NCBI GenBank assembly: GCA_020746105.1
Contig: CM036621.1
Span: 28,795,370 to 28,859,369, forward strand
DNA: 64,000 bases
Reading direction: 5' to 3'
Origin: Trogon surrucura
Taxonomy: Eukaryota; Chordata; Aves; Trogoniformes; Trogonidae
The notes under the pieces are model-generated. The model had not been told where the DNA came from. It did no database searches and saw nothing but the letters and a program-made list of their open reading frames with translations. Within the stretch, counting starts at the first letter, position 1. The number at the start of each line of letters is the position of its first letter. Positions 50,238 through 63,168 of this stretch are shown here, piece by piece. A program made the position numbers and the translations under genes.

Positions 50238-53200
50238 TTGCTTAATACGTTGTCCTCATCTATCATGATCTAGATAACCTCAATTAACGCACTGATTAAT
50301 CCTCAAGTTCTGCTTCGGCAGTTCCCTTCTTGACTGCACAATGCGAAGGAAAGTGTTGCTGGTGTGACTGAATGGATGGAACACATGCTCATCAATATCC
50401 AGATAAACAGAGCCTGAAGAAAAGGAACCTTCTTTTCCTCATATTTCCTGCCATCCTTACGTATGAAATGAAACTGTTGTCACAGTAATCTTTGTATTTG
50501 TTTTTCGTAATCTGTTCTACATTTTGCTATTATTTGAACTTAAAACCAGTAGTTGCCTTGAACCTTAGTATTAGCTGAGATTCCCAAAGCGTATTTCAAA
50601 TGTCATAGAAACAGCAAACATGGCATAAAAAGGCTTTATTTTTAAAGACTGATAAACAGGAGTGAAAACAACTATGTAATTGTCAATTATGTAGGACTTC
50701 TTGTGAGGAAGCCACAGCCCTCATTTCAAATTTACTAGTATTCTCATAGTTATAAACCAATTTAAGCACTTGGTATCTTAACTGTACCCGTCATATCTGT
50801 TGAATATTGACTGGAGGATGCTTCTTCCCTTTAAAAGTTAGTGACGTGGAATAAATACAATCCAATATTTTAGCTACAATACTTTCACCATTTATGTAGA
50901 AACAAGCATTTATTTATTTTTTTAATGCCTTCACTTAGTTTTTAGATGTAAAAAAGTCATCCAGTACATTTTGGAAGAGTCCAATAAAAATGCTAATTTT
51001 TTTTCCCCCTTAGCAGGAACTAGCTATGGAGCTATTTCTCTGCAGTAGACAGGATTAAGAAAAACATGTTTTAGTAATAAACTTATGAATAAACTAAATG
51101 TGCATGTTGAGTGAACAATATTTAAGAGAAAGCTGTGGGGAAAATGATCCAGACACCAATTTTATAAATCCAAGAAATTACTGCATGGGCGAGCTATTAC
51201 AAGAAACTACAAAATGAGCCAATTTATACTACAAAAATAATCCATTTTACACTTTTATAATTTTTGCTTGAAGTAATATTTATCAAGAGCTTTGCTTTGT
51301 AACTAAACAAAAGCTCTAGGCTGCTGCTGTTGCAAGAAACATTTCCTGTCCTGCCATGCCTTTGATGGGCTGCAGCTGTGACACAGGGTTAGCAGTGCTG
51401 CACCTGACAAATTGCTGTAGAAATAGAGTTGGAATTTGCAATTATTTTTGTAAGTTTTATGATGCTGTTTCATTTGTACTTTCATTTGTTTCCTAATACC
51501 GATCGTGGTTTGTCTTTGAAATACAACATGGACTAGCTAGCAAACGCAGATTCCCAAGATCTGAGTGAACGGTAGAATGGGTATCTTCTTGTTTAAAAGT
51601 AGTTTTCACTGGTAGACCTAGTTTAGTTTACAGTTTTATACTTTAATATATGCTTACAATTTTAAAAGAAATGACAATATATACTGTTCTTAAGCAAACT
51701 GATTATATCCAAATAGTATCTCTAAGTCTTTAACCTTTGATTTCCACACAAGCAAATATTAATCCTTACTAAGCCAGAAAACTAATCTACACATAAATCT
51801 TCCCTGTCTTTGGTGGTATTTGCCTGAGTAGTTTCTTTCCTGTGTTTCTGCAACTTCTTACAGTGCCACACTGCATAACTCTGAGTTTCTAATGTGGATG
51901 CCCAGCGTGGTGCTTTCACCCATCCCTGTGTTTTGCCCCTCTGCAGCCTGGGGGTGCTCATGGCGTTCCCCACGCCTGCTGCCACCCCCTGCACCCACCC
52001 ACTCAGAGCATCAAACTCGAATCTTTAATGTCATCTGAAGATCAGTCTGCCATTGGCATCTCACCTGTAGCTCTGATGGTGACAGACACCTTTTAATAAT
52101 ATGCTAATGCTAGCAATGGTTTATTATTTTTAATATATTATTTTTAATGCAATTAAATAATTAATCTGCTGTCATTGGTGGTACCAGAATATTTGAGCAC
52201 AAACTAGGAACTGTTGCTGTTTCAGTTAAAACAAAATAAGAGTTTCGGAAGTGTTACTTTATCCCTAACAACAGGGAAACATGTCTGGAGCTTCTTTACA
52301 GAGATGGTCTTTAAATTTAGCAGCGCTGTGAGTGTCTCAGAGCCCTGCTACCTAAGAGCATGTGATTTAAATAGGACGTGGAAATCCAGCCTCTTAACAG
52401 GGAGAGGGCGGTGCGTCAGCGATACCAACAGCTCAAATGCTTTGACATATTTTCACCTTCGGGAGTTAACAACACTGAATTCAGGCTGTGTATAGCTTCC
52501 TGTGCAGAATTTCTGTAGCTCGTCAGTTGGGAGTATTTGTTAGTCTCAATCTTCTGCGCTTGACATTTTTTTAATAAGCACACCCCTGTTGCCACAGAGC
52601 CCTATCTACTCGATGATCTTAGTGCTGACCTAGCATATTGAAGCAAAAAACTTTTGTTACATCTTCTGAATATAGCACCAAATTGAAAAACCTGCAGGAA
52701 TGCAGGGAAGATGAACAAACATTTCTTCTTAGGTAGCAAGTTTCAGTCTAGCCAGAGGAAGTCTTCCTCACAGCATTGCTTGGTTTCTTCTGGCAGCAGA
52801 GAGTACGGGTTAGCCTGGAGGGCTGTAGGAGGTGGGCTGCCAGCCTGCTCAACTGCACAGGGCATCACCCTGATTTTCTGTTTCTTATTTTGATGGTGTT
52901 TTGATTTTAGAGTAGCTGAGGAAGGGACTTCCTTTGTCGCAGCTGAATTTTTTGGTGGCAGAAGATTCTTCGCTGTAGTAGCCAAAGTGAAAACATTGCA
53001 GAAGAGCAGAGGCTGAAACTGAACATTCAAATTGGAAAGAGTTTTATCAGCCTTACATAGATATTTGAAAGTGGTTATAAAACCCAGCCTAGAGTTTGGT
53101 AGTGTACAGAACTCAGCCTCATCAGTCTTTAAAACAAATATTTAGAGATTACTGTCTTCAGTTATGTTTATCATCTTTGAGACAGTCTGTAAATTTTCAC

Positions 53201-56200
53201 AACACTCGATACATTTCAGTAAACGTGTAAAGAGCAAAATTTGTGCTTGAATCTCAAAATCTTTTTAAAGCTTTGAAAAAAAACCCTGTTTCTCAGCTCT
53301 TACTTGTAAATTCAAAGTTTTGCAGATTGTTTTTGTTTGAGATCATGTGTGAGCTGTTAACCATACTTCATAAGCCTACTGTAATTCAAGCAATATAATT
53401 CAGTTTCAGTATTTGTACGGTGTATCTCTTCCATGTTTTTACTCCTTTTTCCCTGGAAAATCGTGACATGTGTTCATAATTTACTTCTAATGCAGTATAA
53501 GTACAGACCACTTTTTTTTTTTTTTTTTCTGAATAAATTAGTCATACAACTCTTCAAATTTTTGATGTGTGTGGAGTTTGATTTTCACCCCAGGTAGTAA
53601 TTTATTTTTTTTTTACTCAATTTTTGGTGCACAATGAAAGGAAGTTACTAGTCACTTCTATAAATGGCTTAAAAAAATGAGAAGCACTCAAAATATGAAA
53701 ACTTTATTCCCTATTCAAGTTTTCATACCTTTCCAAATAATCTCTCACTGACGGGTCACCCAGGAATAAAATTTCAGCTTTCTGGCTGCCTTACCTCCAG
53801 CACTCGGCAGTTTTAGAAGGCCTGGGGAAGAGGTGGCTCTTTCATGCCCAGCATTTAATGCATCGACAGGCAGTGCAGCGGTGGTCTTTCTCCGCTCTCG
53901 ATATGCGTTTTGAAATCCAAGGCACTGAAGGTCCTTCCTCGTGTTGTAACTCCTCTCTCTGCTTTCCTGGGAAGAGCTCAGCTCAGCCTGGCTGCTGCTG
54001 ACATGGGTTGGAGGCGGTGGACTTGGTGCTCACTCTTACTGGGGTCCCTCGATGTTGGTCGTTACCCTGAGATTAGTTTCAGGTCATTAGCCCAGGGACA
54101 GCCACAAGTCCCGTCCCTTCTGGGTTCTCGTCACTTCAGTAATTTGGTAGGTTCACAGTGTTTCCTAAGGAACACGATTTCTGGGGTTTTATTACTCTTC
54201 TTATTTGTCTAGTGAATGTTAGTAACATTGTCACAACTTCATGTCTTTCCTTTGAGCAATTGCCAGCCCTACACTGATAATTTTTAAGATTATCTACTTG
54301 TATATGCGAAACATACCACTTATTACAGGACTTAATTTCATTATATTCACATGTAAGTCCATCATGACTACTACCATTATAAGGCTTTAATTTGAATTTT
54401 TAATCAGGGCTTTGATCTTGAAAATAATTACAAGCATTCAATTATAATTGTGTATTATCAATGTATATTATATATGTATATTATTATGCAGAGAGCTCAC
54501 ATGCAAGTTACTGATGAATGAGTACTTGCATAATTAAATCCTTATTTTATGTACTTTTGGAAACATGCTATTATTACCATACATGCAGTAACATTTTTAA
54601 AGGGTACTCAATTTTCTTTTTAGAGACTTGGAAGCCTTAGCCCTCGAAGGGGAATATTTATCCTCCTAAGTGTGTGTAAATGATCTTGGCATTAGGGCAT
54701 AAGCCATCCATTTCAACTTAATGTTTGTAAAATTGACTGATTGCTAATATACATTCATGCACACGCAGTTTGCTTTCTTCATTACTGAGATTCAGCCTCT
54801 GCTGAGAAAACACACCCTTATGTTCTAACTATGTGCAAACCGGAATCCAACAGCTGAGGAATGTAAAACCTAAAGTATATCTTCAGTAAACTTATTTAAG
54901 TAATACAACATTTTCCTCATTGCAAGTTAACAAAAACTCTTTTAAAATGTATTAGCGTACCTGTGCCTTTATAAAAGTGTAAATTACATGTAGTAAAACT
55001 TTCCTGTCTAGTTGGTTTTGATGTTTTTTTCCTTTTCTCTTTTCAATATTGAAAGAAACGTAAGGCAGGGAGAATTCTTTCATAATGTCCTGGTTTGAGC
55101 TAAGCAAATGCAAACTTTTTTTCACCTAGTGTATGCATCTGCATTTGGGGAGTATCCAAGAAGAATATTTATATGATTGTATCTCAGCTTTCAAAACATG
55201 AAAAGATGGTTTTAGTTCAGCTCAGTAGTTTGTTCATGGCGAGCCTTGTTTCCTCAGCCTGCCTTTCAAGTTAGATGTTATTCCTTGTGGACCAGGGGAT
55301 TTTCTTCTCCCCCCATATCCTGCCTTGGAGTACAAGTAGAATAAACGTAGCACACTTCTTCGCATACTGATTCCTCTGTGTTTATTCCTTCTGGGAACGA
55401 GGAAAGAACTCATGTTGTTATAGGTGATAACATCTTATGAATTCTTTAGTTAGTGTTTTTTTGCAAAATATTACAGCTACCGTATATTACATAGAAGACC
55501 TTCATCCTGCTGTGCTACTTCTAATCTAAGTCACTGTTTGCTGAACTAGAAATGATTATGATAATTTTGTTTAACATGTAAAAACACAGTATAGTCAATG
55601 TTAGAGAGTAAACATGGCATACTTGCCAGTTTAATATATAAATTTATGTACATGAAATTGAAAACATTTAGGAGCGAATGGAGTGGGAGGTCACAGTGAA
55701 ATATAAGAATACCAGTGATAATTGTGCAACTCTGATTCATTAGATGCCAAAGAATGCAACTCATGAATCATGAAAGAAAGTTCTTTGGATTAAAAAAACT
55801 GTGATTAAAAAGGGAAGTTAATCAACAAGGAAGTAATAAGGATGAACAATAAACAGATAAAAATGGAAAAGCTGAGAGCACTGCATGTTAGCAAATGGCA
55901 AGTGCTAAATGATATCAGAGTGCAACTAAAAAAGAACAAATATGAATTATTGTTTTATTTACAGGCTCTTTGGCAGCAATGATATTCTAAAAATGGCATA
56001 TGTCTAGTCATAGCTAGGTTTGATAAAGAACAGTGGAAGCAAGGCTAAAAATATGCTTTTTCAAAAATACTTGAAGAGAGAACTGCATGTCATACAGAAA
56101 TAATGAACCACTCTTGTTTTTTACAAATAACTGAGTAATGCATTGAATACTTTGGTAGAGGTGTTGAAAAGTTTTGAACTGCGATCGAGGTAGCTTACAC

Positions 56201-56210
56201 CAAAGAAGAA

Positions 56211-56480
56211 TCTCAGAATCACAGAATTTTAGGGGTTGGAAGGGACTTCGAAAGATCATCTAGTCCAACCCCCTGCCAGAGCAGGATCCCCTACAGGAAC
56301 GCATCCAGGTGGGTTTTGAAAGTCTCCAGAGAAGGAGACTCCAGAACCTCTCTGGGCAGCCTGTCCCAGTGCTCTGTCACCCTCACAGTGAAAAAGTTTT
56401 TACTAATGTTTTTGTGGCACCTCCTACGCTCCAGCTTGCATCCGTTGCCCCTTGCCCTATCATTGGACATCACTGAGAAA
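56211..56480 (-). mobile_element. CR1 LINE fragment (3' end)
   Basis: Reverse-complement CR1 starting TCTCAGAATCACAGAATTTT. On the minus strand it encodes a 60-residue remnant of the ORF2 C-terminus ([46 protein letters not shown]), which confirms family and orientation. About 270 bases remain, so it is heavily 5' truncated. Intermediate divergence compared with the other copies. Confidence 0.94.
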
Positions 56481-58244
56481 TATTGCTTCTCTCTGGATAC
56501 GGAGCTTTCTGAATGACTGGTGCAGATTTTGATTCAATGAAGTTACCCTACATAGGTTCAAAAAGTCTTGTGAATGACTACTAGTTTTTCAAAACCATAA
56601 ATGTGATGACTAGGATAAGCATAGATGAGGTAAAGTGACAGCTGTTCTGGATAAATTCATGGTAAAGCTGATATGGGAAGCAGCTGGCAGTTACCTAGCA
56701 GTAATCTGATTGTAGTAGGGGAGAGGAAGTCTTGTCTGATTTGCAATATTCTGAGAGAACCTCAAGTCCAGCTGATTTATGTCTTTGCTTTTGAATCATT
56801 TACTTAATTTTGTCAGACAGCATTGCAGAAAAAAAGGGAGATAATGCTTTTGAGTGAAAAGGCAGTATGCAAAATCGGTGCATCATGTAAAATCATGTTA
56901 AATAGACCAAAAAATAAAAACCAGAACAATTGATCTTTAGAAGGTCTTGGGGGAATGGCCTCAGCATGGTACTTGCTCTGGTGTGTGAAAGAAAGTGCAG
57001 GTCCTTGTGTCTAATGAGGAGATTAGAGATGTTCAGATGGATGTTATATTTGCATGCTTGAATTCTTCTCATGTACAGATATCCTCCAGGTTTGAATCTT
57101 GACCTCTTTGCACATTTTCAGTTCTGATCCTGCTCAGACCTACTTAGCTAATGAGGTATAAGATCATTGCCTGAGGTAGAAAGACTATGGCACATCAGAA
57201 TTCACAGTAATGTTTTACACTTGAGTGGAATTAGCAGTGAAGGAATTGCCAAACATGCTCTGTTTTACAATTAATATTTTAAGTATGTATTGAAGATGCA
57301 TATGTTTTTTTCTGTTCTTCACTACTCTGTCACGATATGATGTATCAAATAAAGGAGAATAAAAAGAAATTTTTCAGATATAATTAAAAATCTGTTATAC
57401 TGCATGTTGCGCTTCAATATTTTGCAGGTGACTGGTTGTAATGGCTAAAGATTTTTAGTTGTGCTTAGTGTTACATTGATTTTTTTAATAAGAACTTTAC
57501 TCAACATTTTTAACACAATTTTTTCTTATTGTGAGACTGTGTGACAAATGATGTCAGAAGAACCTATAGGATAACTTCTAGAGTAGAAACTGGCTGATGT
57601 CTGGTATAGTAGTCTAAATTGTGTTAGTACTTTTAAAATAATGTCACTTAGGAAGGAATTAACTCCTCAATTATTATCCCTTGTTAGTATTTCTGCTAAT
57701 TCTCATCATTGGAACATTATCTTACAAGTAATGTTGCTGATTATATTAAATTTTGATTTTTGGTGGTGAATGGTATGCACTGAATCAAATCTGTGCCCTT
57801 TACAGTGAAAGGAAATGCATACGACTCATGCAACATCCATCCTTTAGTTCTTTATTATCTCTCAAAACAGTATTGCGCTGGTGCAAGTTAGTGTGTTATC
57901 CCTGCTATACTGCACTGAGCAGAACCTTTTCTTCTTTATGTAGATTGTTTTAAAAGTGATGAATTGATACCAGAAGCAGGGAGCATAGCACTTCGGCTAG
58001 AAATGTGGGCTGCGTGCAGTTGATACATCAGTTCCCCTCACCTGTAGCACAGCAGTACACGATAAGAGTGTGCTGCTCCTTTATTGGATGGAGCTCCCTG
58101 CAAATCACTTCTGTAACCAAGTGCTTAGTCCTCCTTGTGGCAATATTGGACGTTCCTCTGTGCTGCATCCCCGCTGGATGCGTGTGCTGCCAGAGAGAAA
58201 AGTGTTAGGGGTAATTTTAAACAAGCGAGTTGAAAGTTAAGTGC

Positions 58245-58717
58245 CTTTTGGTGGTTTGGCCCTGATTGGAGGCCAGGAGCTCACCAAAGCAAAGACTGTG
58301 TGTGGAAGCAAAGCCAAACAAAGATTATTTTCTGCTTCCCATCAGCAGGCGATGTCCAACTGCTTTCCCAGGAAGCAGGGCTCCAGTAGCGGTTGCTCTG
58401 GAGGACAAACACAAACAGCGAATTCCACCCCCCCTTCCCTCTTCCTTCTCGCTTTTATGTCTGAGCTGATGTCACATGGTATGGAACACCCCTTTGGTCA
58501 GTTTGGGTCAGCTGGCCCGGCTGTATCCCCTCCCAAGATGTTGCCTGCTGTTGGGGGAACGTTGGAAAACCACAGCCTCGGTGCTGTGTGAGCACTACTC
58601 AGAAGTAGCCAAAACACTGGGGTGCTATCAACACCCTTACAGCTACCGCTACACAGACACAGCACCGTGAGAGCTGCTGTGGGAAGATTAGCTCCATCTC
58701 AGCCTGGCCCAATATAC
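58245..58717 (+). mobile_element. Avian ERV LTR fragment, degraded
   Basis: The block contains TGCTTCCCATCAGCAGGCGA, the phrase GAGCTGATGTCACATGGTAT, GGAACACCCCTTTGGTCAGT and a tail with TTAGCTCCATCTCAGCC. I recognise these as parts of a widespread bird endogenous-retrovirus LTR. No TG...CA termini or target duplication can be defined and no retroviral gene is present, so it is an old solo or truncated LTR. Both boundaries, the left one especially, are approximate, and the orientation follows my recollection of the family. Confidence 0.65.
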
Positions 58718-61700
58718 GACTCAAATTCAAAACTACATCATAAATACCCAACACAGGATTACATAAATGAGTAACAATTTAAAAAGTGCTGGGGTCAGTT
58801 TGTGTAGAATGTTCTAGAGGAAATACTTCGTCATTGTGAACTGTGTACTGAAACTTCCTCGCTGCATGATTTAATCACATTGTTGAGCATGTGTCTCTCT
58901 GATACACATAAAATTACTACTTGCAACCTCAGTGAAATTTTATATGGCTTTCTTGTGTATCATTGATAATGTTGAGTTCTCAAAGTTGGAATGAACAATT
59001 GAGATGTTTTAGCTTACCAGAATGATTCATTTATTAGTTAGCACCTGAAAATTACCAGTCTCAGGGGAAATGTTAGAGAATAATTAATAATTTTCATGTA
59101 ATTAACAGAAAATGCTACAAAACCTGTCACTTTCTAGATGCCAAGGCAAGTCAAGCGGGGCGTGTTGCTGTGCAACATTGCAGCTGTGAGTAGCTGGGGT
59201 TAATAGTAGATTACTGGTTTAAACCTGATTTAGAAATATCACTTGGCTCATTGCTTTTAAGTGCCTTTTTGGATTCAATTCACTCAGTAGAATTTGTCTT
59301 TCAAATACCACTGCTGATGCTCAGGGCGCGGACCTCTGGCCTGCTGTGTCAAGAGCAACTACTCAGTCAGAGATAGACCTCCTGTTTTTCAGCCCTACCT
59401 TGTTCTAATTGAAGCAAGTGTTCCTCAATGAGAGCTGTGAATTACAGGAGACTGGCTTAATGCATTGATGACTGTCCCTGTGCTTTTAGTTTGCTTTTTG
59501 TTGTTTTTTTTTTTTTCCCCAGGTACACTTTGATAATATATTGAGCTGGATTTCCGGCATAATAGTAGAGTGCCATCACACAGGAATTGTCTGAAATACT
59601 TTTCTGTCATACTTTTAAAATGTATCTTTATCCTTATTTAGACCATTAATTTCTCTAAAGTCTCAACCTAAGAGCAGTTTTCAGTTAAAATTCAGGATGG
59701 AGCCATTGCCACATGCTGTGTTTGTTACCTGGCTCTGGAAGTCAGGAATTACTGTGAACTTTGGAAAAGCGACAGGTTTGGTCCTACTAGTGAGTCTTTT
59801 AAACAGAGTAAGAAAGATGCAGGAACCTCTAACTGGAATCTTGTCTTCTGTCTGGAGAATTATGTGTAAAAATCTTCAGCTACTCTAACTGTTGTTTTGG
59901 GCCAGGGTCAGAAATGGAGGAATTGCACTCATGTGGGTAGGTGTATGTGACAGGATATGTACGATACGTAGTAGGTACGATAAAAATATTAGCTACCGGA
60001 CTTTCACTTTGTCCATATCCTACCTTTCTTGGTGTGTGTTTTGCTAGAGGCTCACAGGCAAGATACGGAACTCCTACCAAATCTTCAGTATTGCTGTCCT
60101 CAACCATTTTCTGTCCACTTTTCCATCAGTCTTTGACCCACAGCTTTCTGGTTCACAGGAGGAGGTGAACGTGGCCGGGGACCTGGGAGTCACGTTGCTC
60201 TCTAGAATCTGAACTCTGAAAGCAGAAACTGAACTCGTATTCTTCAGAAATGCTTGACGTCTGTAAAAACTGGTAGAACTTGAGTCAAAACAATTGTGGT
60301 TTAGTATATGGCAGTATTGCAAATTTTTGATACTTACCCTAGTGATTTAAGCTCCAGCTTCTGAAATTGGATAATAGTTTAATGAAAGCAAAGATAACAT
60401 AATTCAGCGGGAACTTCTATATAAGTAGTGTCCTTAAAGCCCAAAAGATATTAAAAAAAATTAAAAAGTTGTGATACTTGAATATTTGCTGTTGTCAGGG
60501 GAGTCCCTTGTATTTTGTTTTTTCCTTGTGCTCATGCCCTGTTGCCATTGTTAATATTAAAAGGAAAAAAAAAAAGGAACACTAGCACTTGAAATTTAGT
60601 TAATATCATTTTATATTGCTAACACCTTAGAATATCATAGCATCATTTAGCAAAGATTGCTGGCACTAAAAGAACATTGCTTACAGTTGGCTTATAGCAT
60701 AATTTATGCAAGTATAAATGAACTTGTGGATCTCTTGTCCAAAAGGTAACTGGGGCATTACTTTTAGTCTGTTCTGCAGTGATAGTCCATTGCTGTTAGT
60801 TGTTGTTATGTCTGACATAAATATGTAAACAGGCATAGGAAATGCTCCTGTGGAGCTTTGAGAAGAGGTGATGGTTATTGATGCAATGCCCAGGACAAAT
60901 GCCTCAATTTTCACTCGGTATCAAGAAGTGTAATAATAGTTGTTGAAGACCATTATTGTACAATCTGTGGTCTGAAACAGTCAGGGGTTTTTTTGTCCTT
61001 TTATTTTGATCATAGAGCTAACAAGAAGCTCATTTTTAATAGAATTCTATTCAGTGTATAAAGAAGGACTTCTCTCTGTGCAGACTTTCTATAAAATCGA
61101 TATTTTTTTCTCATAACATTTAATTCTCTGAACATTACAACTGAATTTTCAGTGAATTTAACGCTCAGAAAAATTAGCATATGTTGTTAACTTGGATTAT
61201 TCCAATCTTCCTTCTTGAAGAATGGGGTTTACTCAGAAAAACTCCTATAGTGAACATATCACTGGGCAGTATAAAAAAATTTGGCATCAACTGTGTCCAA
61301 GGTTGTTACTGTAAGCACTTAGTGAGTAACACGGGCACCTTCTGAAAAAGCAAAACAGGTTTCACATTCTTTTTGACCTCCAGAGAAACAAACAAACAGT
61401 GGAAGTATTCTTAAATTTTAAGGACAAAGCAGAAAGCTTTCTTAGCTCACTAAAGAACCAGACAGGCAGGGAAATAATTGAATATTGCAGCTAAGACAGT
61501 GCTAATGCGTCACACATTCAAAAGGGTAAAAATTTTATGTATTCTGAAAATCTTGGGAGTACACATTCAAATGCTCACTGAGTTACAGAGGTAAAAAAGC
61601 TGCAGAATAATCTAGCTAAAATGTGAGTAACAGAATTACGGAGGCCTGGTAGAATGTATAGGGCACCACTCTATGACTGGCATGAGAAATCCGAGGAATA

Positions 61701-62060
61701 GATGTAGTACTGCTTTGCCAGGAGACGAGGAGTCTGCTCAGGATTAAAAAAGGAATATTCGCTGTAGCTCCATGTCCTGCACTAAAACTGTGGTATTGAG
61801 GTCTTTAGACATTAATGCAAAGATGTGTTATTTTAGGAGATTAGAAACTGAGAAAAGAAGTTGATCCATAGTAGCACTCCTGTAGATTTAGTGAAATCCA
61901 GCTTTATGTTTGCCTGTGTCTGCATCTCTTAATTTACATTGAGCAGAGACCATGAGAAGACTGAAATATCCTGCTCTGTGTTGCCAATTTCATTATTTCA
62001 TCCTGATTTACCTAGTACTTTTTTTCCTCTTTTTTTTTCTTCCTGTTTTTGGAGTCAGTT

Positions 62061-62074
62061 GTTACCATGGTAAC
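62061..62074. promoter_or_regulatory. Perfect palindromic RFX X-box candidate
   Basis: GTTACCATGGTAAC is a 14-base perfect palindrome, differing from the RFX consensus GTTGCCATGGCAAC only at one symmetrical position in each half. It is followed at once by CATAGTCAAG. RFX factors act in neural and ciliary gene control. Use in this intron is inference. Confidence 0.5.
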
Positions 62075-63057
62075 CATAGTCAAGTTATTTTTTTTTCTTT
62101 CAAACGGGGAAATAGTTACAGAATAGCTAAGCACTTTGAGCTTTATAAACTTTAAATGAGGTTAAGACGTAAATGTTAACACTTCATCACTGAGTGCTAT
62201 AAAAAAGCCACAAGGAATTAGAGAATCTGCTGAGTTGCTGTTAGGGTGGGCAGCTCTGGTGGAAAAATAAAATAAATTTGATTAATAAATCCCCATTATA
62301 AATTTGTAGATTTAAAGCCACCTGAAGTCATTGTGGTGTTCTATTCTTGCCTCTGGTCTACAGAGACACAGAAATTTATCCTGTAATTTGTTCTGACTGG
62401 ATCAATGTATATAGTTTTTACAAGACATGCATGTTTTCTAAACTAATCCTAATAACTTTTGAGAGATTTGTATTTTCAACTGCCAGAACACTTGCGGTGT
62501 TGATCAGGCTCTGATTGCAAAGGTTGCAAAGTTGCTTTTAGCCATGTTACCTGTAACTTTACGTTAAAGATTTCATGTGCTGGAGGTCGTGTAAATGTAT
62601 AAAGGCTTGCCCACTCGAGCTCGTAAAAGCTTGCTTTTGTGTGATCTTAAATAGACCTGAAGGTGTTAGTTTATTCATATTTAAAGGAAGACACTCATGC
62701 AAAATTCAATGGAGAATCCATCCCTGAGGTGTTTAATTTTGTTTTATGCAATTCTGAGCAAAGGGTGGCTATCTTTAATAAGTCACAGGGAAATACTTTT
62801 TGATACTGACCCATTTTAATAATGCAATAAATCAAATTATCATTGTATATGAGCCCTTTTTTAAAGAATATTGCTAGTCGTTTAGTTCTTGTAGTTACAT
62901 TTGATTTTTCTTGTATTTTTTAAAATAAAACCTTTTCCAAAAGTTATTTTATAGCTTTTAATCCATTTCTCTTGCACAGTAAATCACTCTTTCTTCTTCC
63001 TATTCCCAGAAGTTTAGGGGAACTGTTTTCTTCTTCTTTCTTTTTCCAGACTTCCTG

Positions 63058-63168
63058 GTGATCAAGTCCCTGAGCAACTCGAACTAATTAAACCTGCTCT
63101 GAGCAGGGACTTGGACTAGATGTCCTCCAGGGAAGCCCCTTCTATTTGGAACTGCTCTATCATTCTCT
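63058..63168 (+). mobile_element. CR1 LINE 3' tail fragment, old
   Basis: Plus-strand reading CCCTGAGCAACTCGAACTAA, GCAGGGACTTGGACTAGATG, TCCTCCAGGGAAGCCCCTTC, ending CTCTATCATTCTC resembles the final 100 bases of a CR1 3' end (the GGTTGGACTAGATGACC...ATTCTATGATTCT region). Diverged but collinear. Confidence 0.75.

Noticed and set aside
53750..54212. GC-richer patch with a 100-codon open frame, considered as a repeat or exon
   Set aside because: No CR1, LTR or protein motif recognised and no convincing splice sites bounding it; left as unassigned intron.
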